Assembly: GCA_903869675.1 (NCBI GenBank)
Contig: CAIQAB010000029.1
Span: 32,978-96,977 of the forward strand
Source: an uncultured Verrucomicrobiota bacterium
Lineage (GTDB): Bacteria > Verrucomicrobiota > Verrucomicrobiia > Opitutales > Opitutaceae
DNA length: 64,000 nucleotides
Reading direction: 5' to 3'
Shown here piece by piece: positions 1 through 9,314 of this stretch. The notes under the pieces are model-generated. The model was not told where the DNA came from and searched no databases. It worked only from the letters and a program-made list of their open reading frames with translations. Position 1 is the first letter of the stretch, and every line of letters starts with the position of its first letter. The position numbers and the translations under genes are program-made.

Positions 1-894
1 GCATCGAGCGTCCCCGGCGTAGCCCAGTCCAGCGGCCTCCTGATCGAAGGCGGCAACTGGCGCAACTCAAGCACCGGCGACTCGTCCAGTTGCTTCGTTT
101 TCGGCATCTCCACAGAAGCCCGGACCTTTCTGGATCCGGCCGTCAACGCCAAGACCCCGCTCCTCAAGGACTCGCTCACCGCGATGGTCGATCTGCGATC
201 CCGCCCCGCCTACGGTCCTTGGGCGATCGGCGGTGCCGCGAACGTAAACAACCAGAGCCTTCAAGTCGTGGGGGACTATTCTCTCGGCATGGGCCTGCTC
301 GCCGATGGCAGCGTCGTGGTAAGCCACAGCACCTACGCCCGCCTCTTTGGCCAAAACGCCGCTGATCGCTACAATTTCGGCCTCGTCAAGGTCAGCCCCG
401 GCGAAAACCCCGAAACGGTCGCCGAACGCCTCCGCCGCGCCCTCGCCGACGACGTCGTCATCTCCACCAAGGCAGAGATCATGCGCCGCGAAGAACGCTA
501 CTTCGTATCCGTCAAACCCGTGGGCATCATGTTCCAGGTGGGCATGGGGGTGGCCTTCATCGTCGGTGCCGTCATCCTCTATCAAATCCTCTCGAGCGAA
601 ATCTCGAACCGCATGAAGGAATTCGCCACCCTCAAGGCGATGGGCTACACCGAGCTCTACATCTATGGCATCGGCATCAGCCAGGGGATCTATTTCTCCC
701 TGATGGGTTATTTTCCCTCCCTTGTTCTCTCCTTCCTCCTCTATCGGGTTCTCCGCTCGCTGTCCGGCTTCCCAGTTTACATGGACATGAACCGGGCGCT
801 CTTCGTGTTCGCCCTCACCCTCGGCATGTGCGTCATCGCCGCCGCCCTCTCCCTCGGCAAAATCAAACGCGCCGACCCCGCCGACCTCTTCTAG
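1..894 (+). CDS. DevC-type ABC transporter permease, 5' truncated by window edge
   Basis: The frame is open from base 1 to the TAG at 892-894, so the N-terminus lies outside the window. The visible part is an extracytoplasmic MacB/FtsX-like domain followed by three membrane segments near the C-terminus. The end reads like the DevC family: a 'LKAMGYTE' segment between helices and a terminal 'ADPADLF'. DevC proteins are the membrane subunits of DevBCA exporters, which in heterocystous cyanobacteria export glycolipids with a TolC partner. The next permease starts 1 base after this stop, so the two are one operon. A DevB (HlyD-like) partner would be expected upstream, outside the window. Substrate is unknown. 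Confidence 0.85.
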   Translation, partial: ASSVPGVAQSSGLLIEGGNWRNSSTGDSSSCFVFGISTEARTFLDPAVNAKTPLLKDSLTAMVDLRSRPAYGPWAIGGAANVNNQSLQVVGDYSLGMGLLADGSVVVSHSTYARLFGQNAADRYNFGLVKVSPGENPETVAERLRRALADDVVISTKAEIMRREERYFVSVKPVGIMFQVGMGVAFIVGAVILYQILSSEISNRMKEFATLKAMGYTELYIYGIGISQGIYFSLMGYFPSLVLSFLLYRVLRSLSGFPVYMDMNRALFVFALTLGMCVIAAALSLGKIKRADPADLF

Positions 895-895
895 C

Positions 896-2035
896 ATGGG
901 TCTGTTCCGCCAAATCCCCATCGCCTGGCGCATGCTCGCCGACAAGCCCACCCGGCTGGCTTTCTCCATGCTCGGCGTCGCCTTCTCCGTCGTCATCATG
1001 TTCATGGAGCTCGGCTTCTTCAACGGCACCAACGACAGCTCCGCCAACCTCCCCCCTTACTTCGACTGCGATCTGATCGTCTCCAATCCCCAAAAAAACC
1101 ACCTCAAAACCGGCGAGGAATTCCCCTCCCTCCGCCTGCGACAAATCGCCTCCGTCCCGGGCGTGGCCGCCGTCGCGAAGTTCAACACTCAGGCCGGCTA
1201 CTGGTGGAACCCTCAGGACCGCACCCGCAACCGCGTGCTCATCCTGGGCGTCGACCTCGTCGATCCGATGTTCTCCGTTCCCGCCATCCGCGAATACCGG
1301 GACGCGCTCCAGCTCCCCGAAACCGTCCTCTACGACCGTCTCTCCCGCCACGACCTCGGGCGGATCGAGATCGGCACCCGCAGCCAGCTCGCCGCCACCC
1401 CAGCCCGCGTCGTCGGTTTGTTCGATCTCGGCCCCAACTTCACCTACGAGGGCCATCTCATCGTCGGGTTGGAAAACTTCCGCGAAATCACAGGCCAACC
1501 GGACGACAACGTAGACCTCGGCCTCATCCGCGTTGCCCCCGGCACCGACGTGGAAACCGTCCGCCGTGCGATCCTCGACTGCCTCCCAAAGGATATTCTC
1601 CTCCTCACGCCCCGGGAAATCCTCACCCGCGAAGTCGTCGTGACCACCAAACGCAGCCCGGCCGGCGTAGTCTTCGGTATCGGCCTCCTCGTCGGTTTCG
1701 CCATCGGCACGATCATTTGCTACCAAATCCTTTTTAACGAGGTGAACGATCACCTCCCTCAATTTGCCACCATGAAAGCCATGGGCCACCCGCCCAGCTT
1801 CATCTCCGGGATCGTGCGCAACGAAGCCCTGCTTCTCTCCATAGCAGGCTACCTCCCCGGCCTCATAGCCAGCTTCGGCATCTATAGGATCATCGAGCAC
1901 TTCACCCAGATTCGAATGTTTCTCACCGTCCCCCGCGCCCTGCTCGTCATGGTGCTCACCTCCGGCATGTGCCTTCTCGCCGCCCGCTTCGCCGTCAAAC
2001 GCGTGCACTCCACCGATCCCGCTGACCTCTTCTAA
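896..2035 (+). CDS. DevC-type ABC transporter permease, second copy
   Basis: This 379-residue protein has one N-terminal membrane segment (about residues 15-40), a large extracytoplasmic domain and three C-terminal helices with the FtsX/DevC pattern. It has 'MKAMGHPPSF' between helices and ends in 'TDPADLF', like the permease before it. It is therefore a paralogue, and the two probably form a heterodimeric permease. There is no recognisable ribosome binding site, and the start lies 1 base after the preceding stop, which suggests translational coupling. The ATPase gene follows 13 bases downstream. I infer an outward-directed lipid or lipopeptide exporter from the family only. Confidence 0.85.
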   Translation: MGLFRQIPIAWRMLADKPTRLAFSMLGVAFSVVIMFMELGFFNGTNDSSANLPPYFDCDLIVSNPQKNHLKTGEEFPSLRLRQIASVPGVAAVAKFNTQAGYWWNPQDRTRNRVLILGVDLVDPMFSVPAIREYRDALQLPETVLYDRLSRHDLGRIEIGTRSQLAATPARVVGLFDLGPNFTYEGHLIVGLENFREITGQPDDNVDLGLIRVAPGTDVETVRRAILDCLPKDILLLTPREILTREVVVTTKRSPAGVVFGIGLLVGFAIGTIICYQILFNEVNDHLPQFATMKAMGHPPSFISGIVRNEALLLSIAGYLPGLIASFGIYRIIEHFTQIRMFLTVPRALLVMVLTSGMCLLAARFAVKRVHSTDPADLF

Positions 2036-2048
2036 CCCGCTACCGCGC

Positions 2049-3155
2049 ATGCCCTCCCCCACCACTCCCTTTGCCGTAGAAATCAACGATCTCAACCACC
2101 ACTTCGGCCGCGGCGAGTCCCGTAAACAAGTCCTCTACCAAAACCGACTGGCCATCAAACCCGGCGAAATCGTGATCATGACCGGGCCCTCGGGCTCCGG
2201 TAAAACCACCCTCCTGACCCTGATCGGCGCACTCCGCGCAATCCAGGAGGGCGGCATCAAACTCTGGGGAACCGAACTCGCCGGCCTCTCGCCCGTGGAA
2301 CAGGTCAAGATGCGCCGCAACATCGGCTTCATCTTCCAGGCCCACAATCTCTTTGATGCCCTCACCGCCCGGCAAAACATCAAGATGGCCATCGAGCTGA
2401 CTGACGTCCCCGCCGCCGAACGCGACGCCCTCGCGGACGCCACCCTGGCCGCCCTCGGCCTCGCCGAACGCGTAAACTACAAACCGCGCAACCTTTCCGG
2501 CGGACAACGCCAGCGCGTCGCCATCGGCCGAGCCCTCGTCAACCGCCCCCGCCTCATACTCGCCGACGAACCCACCGCCGCCCTCGATAAAGACAGCGGG
2601 GCCAACGTCGTCGCCCTACTCCGCAAACTCGCGGACGAAAACGGCACCACGGTAATGATCGTCACCCACGATAACCGCATCCTCAGCGTGGCGGACCGCC
2701 TCGTGAACATGATCGACGGCAACATCGTATCCAACATCCGCGTCAAGGAGAACGCGGTCATCTGCGCCATCCTGAAACAATGCACCGTCTTTAAGGATAT
2801 GTCGCCCTCCGACCTCACCGATATTGCGCAAAAGATGGAGCAAGAGGATTTCACTCCCGGCACCGACATCATTCGCCAGGGCGAGATTGGCGATAAATTC
2901 TACGTCATCGCCAAAGGCCGCGCGCAAATCATCACCGCCTCCACCACCGACGTCTCGCGCCCGGTCACACTGATTAAGGAAGGCGCCTTTTTCGGAGAGG
3001 TCGCCCTTCTCCGCGACCAACCCCGTAACGCCACCGTGCGCGCCCAAGAGTCAGTCACCACCTACACCCTTTCCAAGGAAAACTTCCTCGCCGCCGTCCG
3101 CGCCCATAAGTCCTTCGAGGAACAACTCGCCACCCAGCTTTTCCATCGCGGCTGA
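2049..3155 (+). CDS. DevA-type ABC ATPase fused to a cyclic-nucleotide-binding domain
   Basis: Residues about 1-235 are a complete ABC ATPase of the LolD/MacB/DevA type. It has Walker A 'GPSGSGKT', signature 'LSGGQRQRVAIGRAL', Walker B 'LILADEPTAALD' and the H-loop 'VTHD'. Residues about 243-368 form a CRP-like cyclic-nucleotide-binding domain. Its phosphate-binding cassette has the conserved glycine-glutamate and arginine-alanine pairs (FFGEVALLRDQPRNATV). Typical DevA proteins stop after about 235 residues, so the extra domain is unusual and could gate transport by cAMP, c-di-GMP or another ligand. It is the last gene of the permease operon. The fusion is seen directly; ligand and regulatory effect are inference. 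Confidence 0.9.
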   Translation: MPSPTTPFAVEINDLNHHFGRGESRKQVLYQNRLAIKPGEIVIMTGPSGSGKTTLLTLIGALRAIQEGGIKLWGTELAGLSPVEQVKMRRNIGFIFQAHNLFDALTARQNIKMAIELTDVPAAERDALADATLAALGLAERVNYKPRNLSGGQRQRVAIGRALVNRPRLILADEPTAALDKDSGANVVALLRKLADENGTTVMIVTHDNRILSVADRLVNMIDGNIVSNIRVKENAVICAILKQCTVFKDMSPSDLTDIAQKMEQEDFTPGTDIIRQGEIGDKFYVIAKGRAQIITASTTDVSRPVTLIKEGAFFGEVALLRDQPRNATVRAQESVTTYTLSKENFLAAVRAHKSFEEQLATQLFHRG

Positions 3156-3307
3156 CCCGTTCCCCTCGCTCCGGCCCGGCTTTCCCCCCCGGCGCAACCG
3201 CTGCCTCACCTACAACCGCGCTGACCTAGGCGACTGCCGCGCCCGCTACTTTGCCGCTAAATGTGCCTCTATCCCGCCCGATTTCGAACGCCCACCCCCG
3301 GATCCAG

Positions 3308-4231
3308 CTACACCTTCAAGGTCTGACGATACCCCCACGCTCCCATCAGCGCCCAGACCCCAGCCGCAAATACCACGCCCACTATGCCATCCACCAAGTA
3401 GTGGTGGTTTAAGTAAACCGAACCAAACAGCACCGTTGCCCAAAAAACGGTGGTGAACGTGCGCAAAGACCGAAATTGCCACGCATACAACACTGCCAAA
3501 AAAGTCTGCCCCACATGCAGGGAGGGAATAGCGCCAAAAACATTCGCGTTTTTCCCGTAGTATCCCGCGAACCATCTCACGTTGAACAAGTCGTCAAATC
3601 GCGTCGCCCCTCCCGCCTCCGGCATAGCCGAGAGGACCGCATCCCCCAGACCGTAACGCGCCACATACCACGGCGGAGCAGCCGGATAGATCAGATAGGT
3701 CGCATACGCAGCCAGATTCAAAAACAACATTGCCCACATCACCTGCTCCCCGTCGGTGCGCTTTTCCCAAAACCGCCACCAGGCCGCGCATCCCATGAAT
3801 ACAGGGATGAAGAGCAAATACGCCGCGCCAGTAAGGGCATCCAAACCCGGATGGGCATGCATCTGCCACCACTCCGCCGGCGTCGCTAGTCCAGTCTCCG
3901 TCGTCACCCCGAACCACGCCAATTCCCAAGCATGGGGTTCCGCCACTCGCACCCGCCCCCGACATCCCTCCACCCAATAACGCTGCGCATCATACAGCAC
4001 GACCATGATCAACAAAGGCAGCAGAAACCTCCCCGCCGCACGCAACCTCGGTCCCGCGTAATACACCGCCAAACCACACGCCGCCAACGCGAGGTGATCA
4101 CCCCTTAATTCCCCCAGCGCCAAATGCATCCCGGTAAACGCCAGCGCCAACCAGATCGGCCCACCGCGCGCCCACCCGCCTGAGCCCGTCCACCATCCCG
4201 TCCATTCCCTCTGGAGTTCGCGCCCCGTCAT
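3308..4231 (-). CDS. AUR1-like PAP2-superfamily membrane enzyme (candidate inositol-phosphoceramide synthase)
   Basis: This 307-residue polytopic membrane protein has about six hydrophobic segments. It carries the PAP2_3/AUR1 signatures 'APPWY' (about 185-189), 'FGAIPSLHVG' with His239, and 'NHHYLVDG' with His277 and Asp281, the presumed catalytic His-His-Asp set. Fungal AUR1 uses this arrangement to move phosphoinositol from phosphatidylinositol to ceramide. The chosen ATG overlaps the stop of the upstream acyltransferase gene as ATGA; an in-frame extension upstream would run into that gene. Given the neighbours (sphingoid base synthase, inositol-phosphate synthase, CDP-alcohol transferase), inositol-phosphoceramide synthase is the favoured role. 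A lipid phosphatase, for example acting on phosphatidylinositol phosphate, is the main alternative. Confidence 0.8.
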   Translation of the reverse strand: MTGRELQREWTGWWTGSGGWARGGPIWLALAFTGMHLALGELRGDHLALAACGLAVYYAGPRLRAAGRFLLPLLIMVVLYDAQRYWVEGCRGRVRVAEPHAWELAWFGVTTETGLATPAEWWQMHAHPGLDALTGAAYLLFIPVFMGCAAWWRFWEKRTDGEQVMWAMLFLNLAAYATYLIYPAAPPWYVARYGLGDAVLSAMPEAGGATRFDDLFNVRWFAGYYGKNANVFGAIPSLHVGQTFLAVLYAWQFRSLRTFTTVFWATVLFGSVYLNHHYLVDGIVGVVFAAGVWALMGAWGYRQTLKV

Positions 4232-5358
4232 ACGAGTTTTTTCTCGTAGAGACGCAGCGTCTGCACCCGTCGGCCTCCTAGGCGGTCGATCAAACTCAAG
4301 GTCTCGTGGTTGTCTTCCAAAATCCAAGAGAACTCCATTTCCCGCAGATACTCCGCCCCTGCCAGGACCTTATGGTAATGCCGCATAAACAGCACCGGCA
4401 AACCAAGACGGCGGGCCTCCGGCTTAACGCCGAGTAAAAACAAACGCAACGTGGTCACCCGCTTTCTGTCCCGCCATAAATGCCACCACCCGAAAGGCAG
4501 AAGACGACCGTCAATCCGCTGAACGATCTCATTCACGTTCGGGATCGCCACCATCATGCCCAAAGGCTCCCCGTCCCGCTCGGCCAAAAGAATCAGCTTG
4601 GGATCGATAAATAATTTATACTGCTCGCCGTATTTCAAAAATTCCTCCCGCGAAATGGGCTGCGCCCCCCAGTTTTCCCTCCATGCCTCCGCAAAGATCT
4701 TTGCCATCCGCCACGCCTCACCCGGCCAATCTTTCATGTTAATCTCCCGGACCGTCACCCCCGGGGCCATGCGATCAGCAATCCTGCACATCCGATTTAG
4801 TTCCGCCTCCTTCCAGGATCCGCGGTCGATCCGGCAAACGAGCAGGTCCTTCGCCTTTTCGTATCCGGCCGCCTCCAGCAAACCCCGATAATAGGGCGGC
4901 GTGTAGCCCATGCCCGCCATCGGCGCGTGCTCAAAACCATCCAGCAACACCCCCGCCTCATCCTGAATGCTGAAGTTCGCCGGGCCACGCGCCACGGCCA
5001 ACCCGCGTTCCCGCAACCAGGTCTCTGCCGCCGCGAGGAGTGCTCCCGCCGTCGCCGCATCGTCCTCGCACTCGAAAAAACCGAAAAAACCGGCACCATC
5101 CGCATGCGCCGCGAGGTGTCGGGTATTATGCAACGCCGCGATCCGGCCCACCGGCTCGTCCGCGCGGTAGACAAGAAAAAACTCCCCCGCTGAATGCTTG
5201 AAAAAGTCACCCCGCGCCGGATCGAGCTGGGGTCGCACATCAAACAACAACGGCGGCACCCACGCCGCGTTTCCTTCGTAAAACCTCCAGGGCAAACGCA
5301 GAAAAACCTCACGCTCCGCCCGCGTCCGCACCCGTTCGATCCGCACCTGGCTGTTCAT
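4228..5358 (-). CDS. GNAT-like acyl-CoA N-acyltransferase (candidate ceramide synthase)
   Basis: This 376-residue soluble protein belongs to the long GNAT-like family annotated only as N-acetyltransferase or hypothetical. A GNAT motif-A-like stretch lies near residue 315 ('LGVKPEARRLGLPVLF'), and substrate-pocket-like aromatic segments include 'GMGYTPPYYRGL'. Its ATG overlaps the stop of the megasynthase gene as ATGA, with a GGGGAGG sequence at 5369-5375, one of the few clear ribosome binding sites in the window. It likewise overlaps the PAP2 gene downstream. Bacterial ceramide synthases characterised so far belong to the acyl-CoA N-acyltransferase superfamily, so N-acylation of the sphingoid base is the inferred job. 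Sequence alone does not prove the substrate. Confidence 0.7.
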   Translation of the reverse strand: MNSQVRIERVRTRAEREVFLRLPWRFYEGNAAWVPPLLFDVRPQLDPARGDFFKHSAGEFFLVYRADEPVGRIAALHNTRHLAAHADGAGFFGFFECEDDAATAGALLAAAETWLRERGLAVARGPANFSIQDEAGVLLDGFEHAPMAGMGYTPPYYRGLLEAAGYEKAKDLLVCRIDRGSWKEAELNRMCRIADRMAPGVTVREINMKDWPGEAWRMAKIFAEAWRENWGAQPISREEFLKYGEQYKLFIDPKLILLAERDGEPLGMMVAIPNVNEIVQRIDGRLLPFGWWHLWRDRKRVTTLRLFLLGVKPEARRLGLPVLFMRHYHKVLAGAEYLREMEFSWILEDNHETLSLIDRLGGRRVQTLRLYEKKLV

Positions 5359-8300
5359 GCCTGTAGTTCCTCCCCGAGCACCTCTGCTGTCAGGCGCAAC
5401 TGCTGTTCGGTATGATCCGCCGAAATAAAAAATCGTAAACGCGCCTTTCCTTCCTCCACCGCCGGATAAAATATCGGCTGCACATTGATTCCTCGGCCAC
5501 CCAGCGCCTGCGCCAAACGCAAGGCGCGGCTGGAATCGCCCACAATCGCCGGCACAACCGCCGAGAACGCGCTCAACCCGATGTCAACTCCCTGCTCCCG
5601 ACAGCGCGCCCGGAAAAAATCGCTTCGCTCCCGAAGCCGCGCGACCCGCTTGGGGTCCGCCTCCAGCAACTTCACAGCCGCCAGAGCCGACGCCGCGTTC
5701 GCCGGAGACAAACCCACGCTGTAGACAAAACCCGGAAGCGTGAACCGCAGATAATCGATCAACACCGCGCTCCCCGCCAGATAGCCCCCGCAACTCGCCA
5801 GGGTTTTTGAGAGCGTTCCCATCCATAGATCCACATCCGTCCGCGCGATGGAAAAATGTTCACCAACCCCGCGACCCGTCGATCCAGCGACGCCCAACGA
5901 ATGCGCCTCGTCGACCAGCAGCGTCGCCCCGTGCCTTCGCTTCAATGCCACGATTTCCCCCAGCGGCGCCAAATCACCATCCATGCTGTAAACCCCCTCC
6001 ACCGCGATCAAAGCCCGCCTCGCCTTGGGCCGCTCCCGCACCAGCAAATCCTCCAAGGCCCCCGGATCATTGTGCGCGAACGCCAGCCGTCGCGCCCCGG
6101 AGAGCCGCGCCCCCGCGATTATACAATCATGCGCCAAAGCATCATGGAGCACCAGATCCTCCGGCCCCAACAAATGGCCGATCACCGCCACGTTCGTCGC
6201 ATGCCCGCTCACCATCGCCAGAGCCGCCTCGCACCCTAGAAAACCCGCCAACGCCCGCTCCAATTCCCCGTGCAGGGGCCGCTCCCCCGAAGCCACCCGG
6301 CTCGCCGACACCGATGTCCCATATCGCGTCACCGCCTCCAAGGCCGCCGCCTTCACCTGCGCCGACCCCGCCAACCCGAGATAATCATACGAGGAAAAAT
6401 TGACCAACTCCCGCCCGTCGATCCGCGTCACCGCCCCCGCCTGCCCCTCGTGACTTTGGAAATAAGGCATCGTCAATCCAGCCTGGACCAAGGCTGACTT
6501 CCGTGCCGCCAGATCCCGCACCTCCGGCCAGTCGGCTACTCCGCCCGAACCCAGCTCCTTGAGCTGAGCCCGGACCCCTCGCCACTGTGCCAACAAGTCC
6601 CCTTCGGCGTCATAAAAATCTAGGTCGCCGCTGAGTTCTTCGCCTGTCTCCTCCGTCAAAACTGCCAGACAACTTACCGGCGTATCACACGGAAAAACTC
6701 GCAGCCGACGAAACTCGGTAAAACCCAACACCACCGCCGAGCGCCCCCTAAATGCCGCGATCCAATACAGGGCCAGCTGTAACCCCCCGTCCAGAATCAC
6801 CACCTCGTCCCGACTAGCCAGCAAGCGTCCCTTGATACTTCGCGATCCTAGCCGCGGCAACTCCGCCAAAGCCTGCAAGACCGGACCGTGAAACCCGAAT
6901 TCAGCGTAAAACCGCGCCAGCGAAAGCCCTCCCTGTCTATCCACCTCCTCCGTTAATCGTGGGATTTTGTCCGCGCCCGCACCGCTTGTAGCGCGCGCTA
7001 AATTCAACCCGCTCGGCCATTCGCGCAATTGCAGCTCTTCTTGCGCTCCCGACTCGCAACTGACCACCAAGACGTCCCCCGACACCTCCACCGGACCGCT
7101 CATCAGAAAGTTCCGCACCCCCGCCACACCCTGCTCCGCGACAGGCTCCATCGCGACGTGCACAAGAGCAGCCAAAGGCAACCAAGCCCGTCCCTGCGGA
7201 CGATGTTCCGTCAACCAAGGGTGAAGAACTTTATCGAAACGCACCTGCAACCCGGCCGCCTTGGGTCCGCCGACCGCCGACCGATCTTGCCCCAACGCAG
7301 CCACCAACTGTCCCACCGTTAAGGTTGAAGTGAAAAGCGCTCGGGGCGGCGGCGGCAAACCTACCCGCTCCCGCCCCAATACCGTCACAAAATCCAAAGT
7401 TGTGAGTGAATCAAAACCCAGATCACGAACGAACTCCTGCGTCCTTTTGACCTCGTCCACCGACCATGCCGTAACCTCTGCGATCGCTGCCGCGACGAGG
7501 TGAAAACCGTCCGCATCCGCCGCCTCTCGCCGTGCTTCCGCCTCAACCTTTTCGAGGGTCTCCACTCGCTCAGCTGCTTGTCGCTTGCTCTCATCAATCA
7601 ACCAAAACCGACGCTCCGCCAACCCTGAGGGCGTCAGCGTAACTAATTCTCCTGTCGCCGGCACACGCCCACCCACCTCATTCACCGCGACCCTTCCTTC
7701 GCCCAGCGTCGCTCGCGCTTTCAGCATTTTTTGCCGCAATTCTTCCCCGCTTCTGGCCACCAAATTCAATCCAAACGCATCCAGTCGTCTCAATGATAAG
7801 GTAAACGCCAAATCAGCCAACCCCGCAGTTCCATCGCGCACCACTTTGTCCATCTCAGCGAACAAACGCTCCAGCAGCTTCGAATTCGGAGCCGAAAACA
7901 TAAAATTCCATCCATCTGGCGGCATATCCTCCTCAGCCAATGACCGGCCTGGGGCCTGCTCCAACACGACGTGAACATTCGTCCCGCCAAACCCGAACGC
8001 GCTCACCCCCGCACGCCGCGGCACCTCCGCCGGAGCCGGCCAGATCTCGCCGACTTTAGGCACCCGCCATCGCGCCGCTCCCTCCGTAAGCTCGTCGCGC
8101 ATCTCGCCCGCGCACGGCTGCGGAAACACCTCCCCGCCCGCCACCGCCAAGGTCGCCTTGATCAACGACGCCATTCCCGCCGAGGACAAGCCATGGCCGA
8201 TATTCGCCTTCACCGAGGACAATGGCACCGCCTTCCGGAGATGAGGCCCGAAAAACGCATTCAAGGCCTCCACTTCGATGCCATCACCCACCGCCGTCCC

Positions 8301-9314
8301 GGTAGCATGCGCTTCCACCAACCCCACCGTCGCCGGGGCCTCTCCCGCATCCGCCCACGCCCGCCGCAACGCTTCCGCCTGGCCCTCCGCTCTCGGCGTC
8401 AGCGGCCCGCCGCCCCGTCCATCATTGTTCATCCCGATACCCTTGACCACCGCCAGCACCCGGTCCCCCGCCTCCTGTGCATCCTCTAGGCGCTTCAAGA
8501 CCACCACGCCCGCCCCCTCGCCCAAAACAAACCCGTTCGCCCCCTCTTGAAACGGACGGCACTCGTCCGTAAATGAAATCGCCCCCACCCGGCTGAAACC
8601 CACCATTATGGTGGGATCCAACAACACATACACCCCTCCCACCAACGCCGCGTCCACCAAACCCGCCCGCAGGTGCAAAACCGCCTCGTGCAACGCCGCC
8701 AGCGCCGAGCTGCACGCCGTATCCACCGCAAACGCCGGCCCTTTGAAATCGAACGCCTGGCTGACGTTCGCAGCGATCATGTTTAACTGCTGCCCCACGA
8801 TCGAGTAGGGTTGCATCGTCGGGAGCGCCGCCGTCACCGCCGCCACCGCCTCCGGGGTGATTCCGGGCGCCACCCCGATCCGGCCCGTCAGATCACAGGC
8901 CATCGTCACAGGGGGGGATGCTAACCCGCGATGATCCGACGAGCTCGCCCCCACATACACCCCCACTTTACCCTCCGCCAGCCGGCGGGCCGCATACCCG
9001 GCGTCCTCCAACGCCTGCCTGGATACCTCTAAAATCAAACGCTGCTGCGGATCCATGATCCGCGCCCGCTTCGGCGTGATGCCAAAAAATTCCGGCGCAA
9101 AATGAAGAATATCCGGCATCAACGCCGCCTGCCGCGCCGGCGTGCGGTTCGCGTGCCGCGGATTATCGCTCTGCACCCGCGCATGGTCCCACCGCTCCAT
9201 CGGTATCGGCCTCTGCTCCACCCGCCCCTCCCGTAATAAATTTTGATAAGCGATCAAATCAGCTGCACCCGGAAACCGTGCGCCCATACCAATAATCGCG
9301 ATAGCTTGTGCCAT
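5355..9314 (-). CDS. KS-ACP-DH-alpha-oxoamine synthase megasynthase (serine-palmitoyltransferase-like)
   Basis: The protein has 1319 residues. A ketosynthase at about 1-455 has Cys201 in 'DTACSSAL', His336 in 'EAHATGT' and His374 in 'NIGHG', so it looks active. An acyl carrier protein at about 600-675 has 'DLGFDSLTTLDF' with Ser636 as the phosphopantetheine site. A polyketide-type dehydratase/hot-dog region at about 690-920 has His704 and Asp842 as candidate catalytic residues. A PLP-dependent alpha-oxoamine synthase at about 925-1319 has 'VDEAHSLG' and Lys1170 in 'GTLSKT'. No acyltransferase or ketoreductase domain is visible. The last domain belongs to the serine palmitoyltransferase/KBL/BioF family and would release the ACP-bound acyl chain by decarboxylative condensation with an amino acid, probably serine. 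Two genes downstream overlap it and are probably co-translated. Confidence 0.9.
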   Translation of the reverse strand: MAQAIAIIGMGARFPGAADLIAYQNLLREGRVEQRPIPMERWDHARVQSDNPRHANRTPARQAALMPDILHFAPEFFGITPKRARIMDPQQRLILEVSRQALEDAGYAARRLAEGKVGVYVGASSSDHRGLASPPVTMACDLTGRIGVAPGITPEAVAAVTAALPTMQPYSIVGQQLNMIAANVSQAFDFKGPAFAVDTACSSALAALHEAVLHLRAGLVDAALVGGVYVLLDPTIMVGFSRVGAISFTDECRPFQEGANGFVLGEGAGVVVLKRLEDAQEAGDRVLAVVKGIGMNNDGRGGGPLTPRAEGQAEALRRAWADAGEAPATVGLVEAHATGTAVGDGIEVEALNAFFGPHLRKAVPLSSVKANIGHGLSSAGMASLIKATLAVAGGEVFPQPCAGEMRDELTEGAARWRVPKVGEIWPAPAEVPRRAGVSAFGFGGTNVHVVLEQAPGRSLAEEDMPPDGWNFMFSAPNSKLLERLFAEMDKVVRDGTAGLADLAFTLSLRRLDAFGLNLVARSGEELRQKMLKARATLGEGRVAVNEVGGRVPATGELVTLTPSGLAERRFWLIDESKRQAAERVETLEKVEAEARREAADADGFHLVAAAIAEVTAWSVDEVKRTQEFVRDLGFDSLTTLDFVTVLGRERVGLPPPPRALFTSTLTVGQLVAALGQDRSAVGGPKAAGLQVRFDKVLHPWLTEHRPQGRAWLPLAALVHVAMEPVAEQGVAGVRNFLMSGPVEVSGDVLVVSCESGAQEELQLREWPSGLNLARATSGAGADKIPRLTEEVDRQGGLSLARFYAEFGFHGPVLQALAELPRLGSRSIKGRLLASRDEVVILDGGLQLALYWIAAFRGRSAVVLGFTEFRRLRVFPCDTPVSCLAVLTEETGEELSGDLDFYDAEGDLLAQWRGVRAQLKELGSGGVADWPEVRDLAARKSALVQAGLTMPYFQSHEGQAGAVTRIDGRELVNFSSYDYLGLAGSAQVKAAALEAVTRYGTSVSASRVASGERPLHGELERALAGFLGCEAALAMVSGHATNVAVIGHLLGPEDLVLHDALAHDCIIAGARLSGARRLAFAHNDPGALEDLLVRERPKARRALIAVEGVYSMDGDLAPLGEIVALKRRHGATLLVDEAHSLGVAGSTGRGVGEHFSIARTDVDLWMGTLSKTLASCGGYLAGSAVLIDYLRFTLPGFVYSVGLSPANAASALAAVKLLEADPKRVARLRERSDFFRARCREQGVDIGLSAFSAVVPAIVGDSSRALRLAQALGGRGINVQPIFYPAVEEGKARLRFFISADHTEQQLRLTAEVLGEELQA

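Noticed and set aside
863..2095. Long minus-strand open frame opposite the second DevC gene
   Set aside because: It mirrors the plus-strand permease. High GC makes antisense frames long, and the translation is rich in Gly, Glu and Asp with no family likeness.
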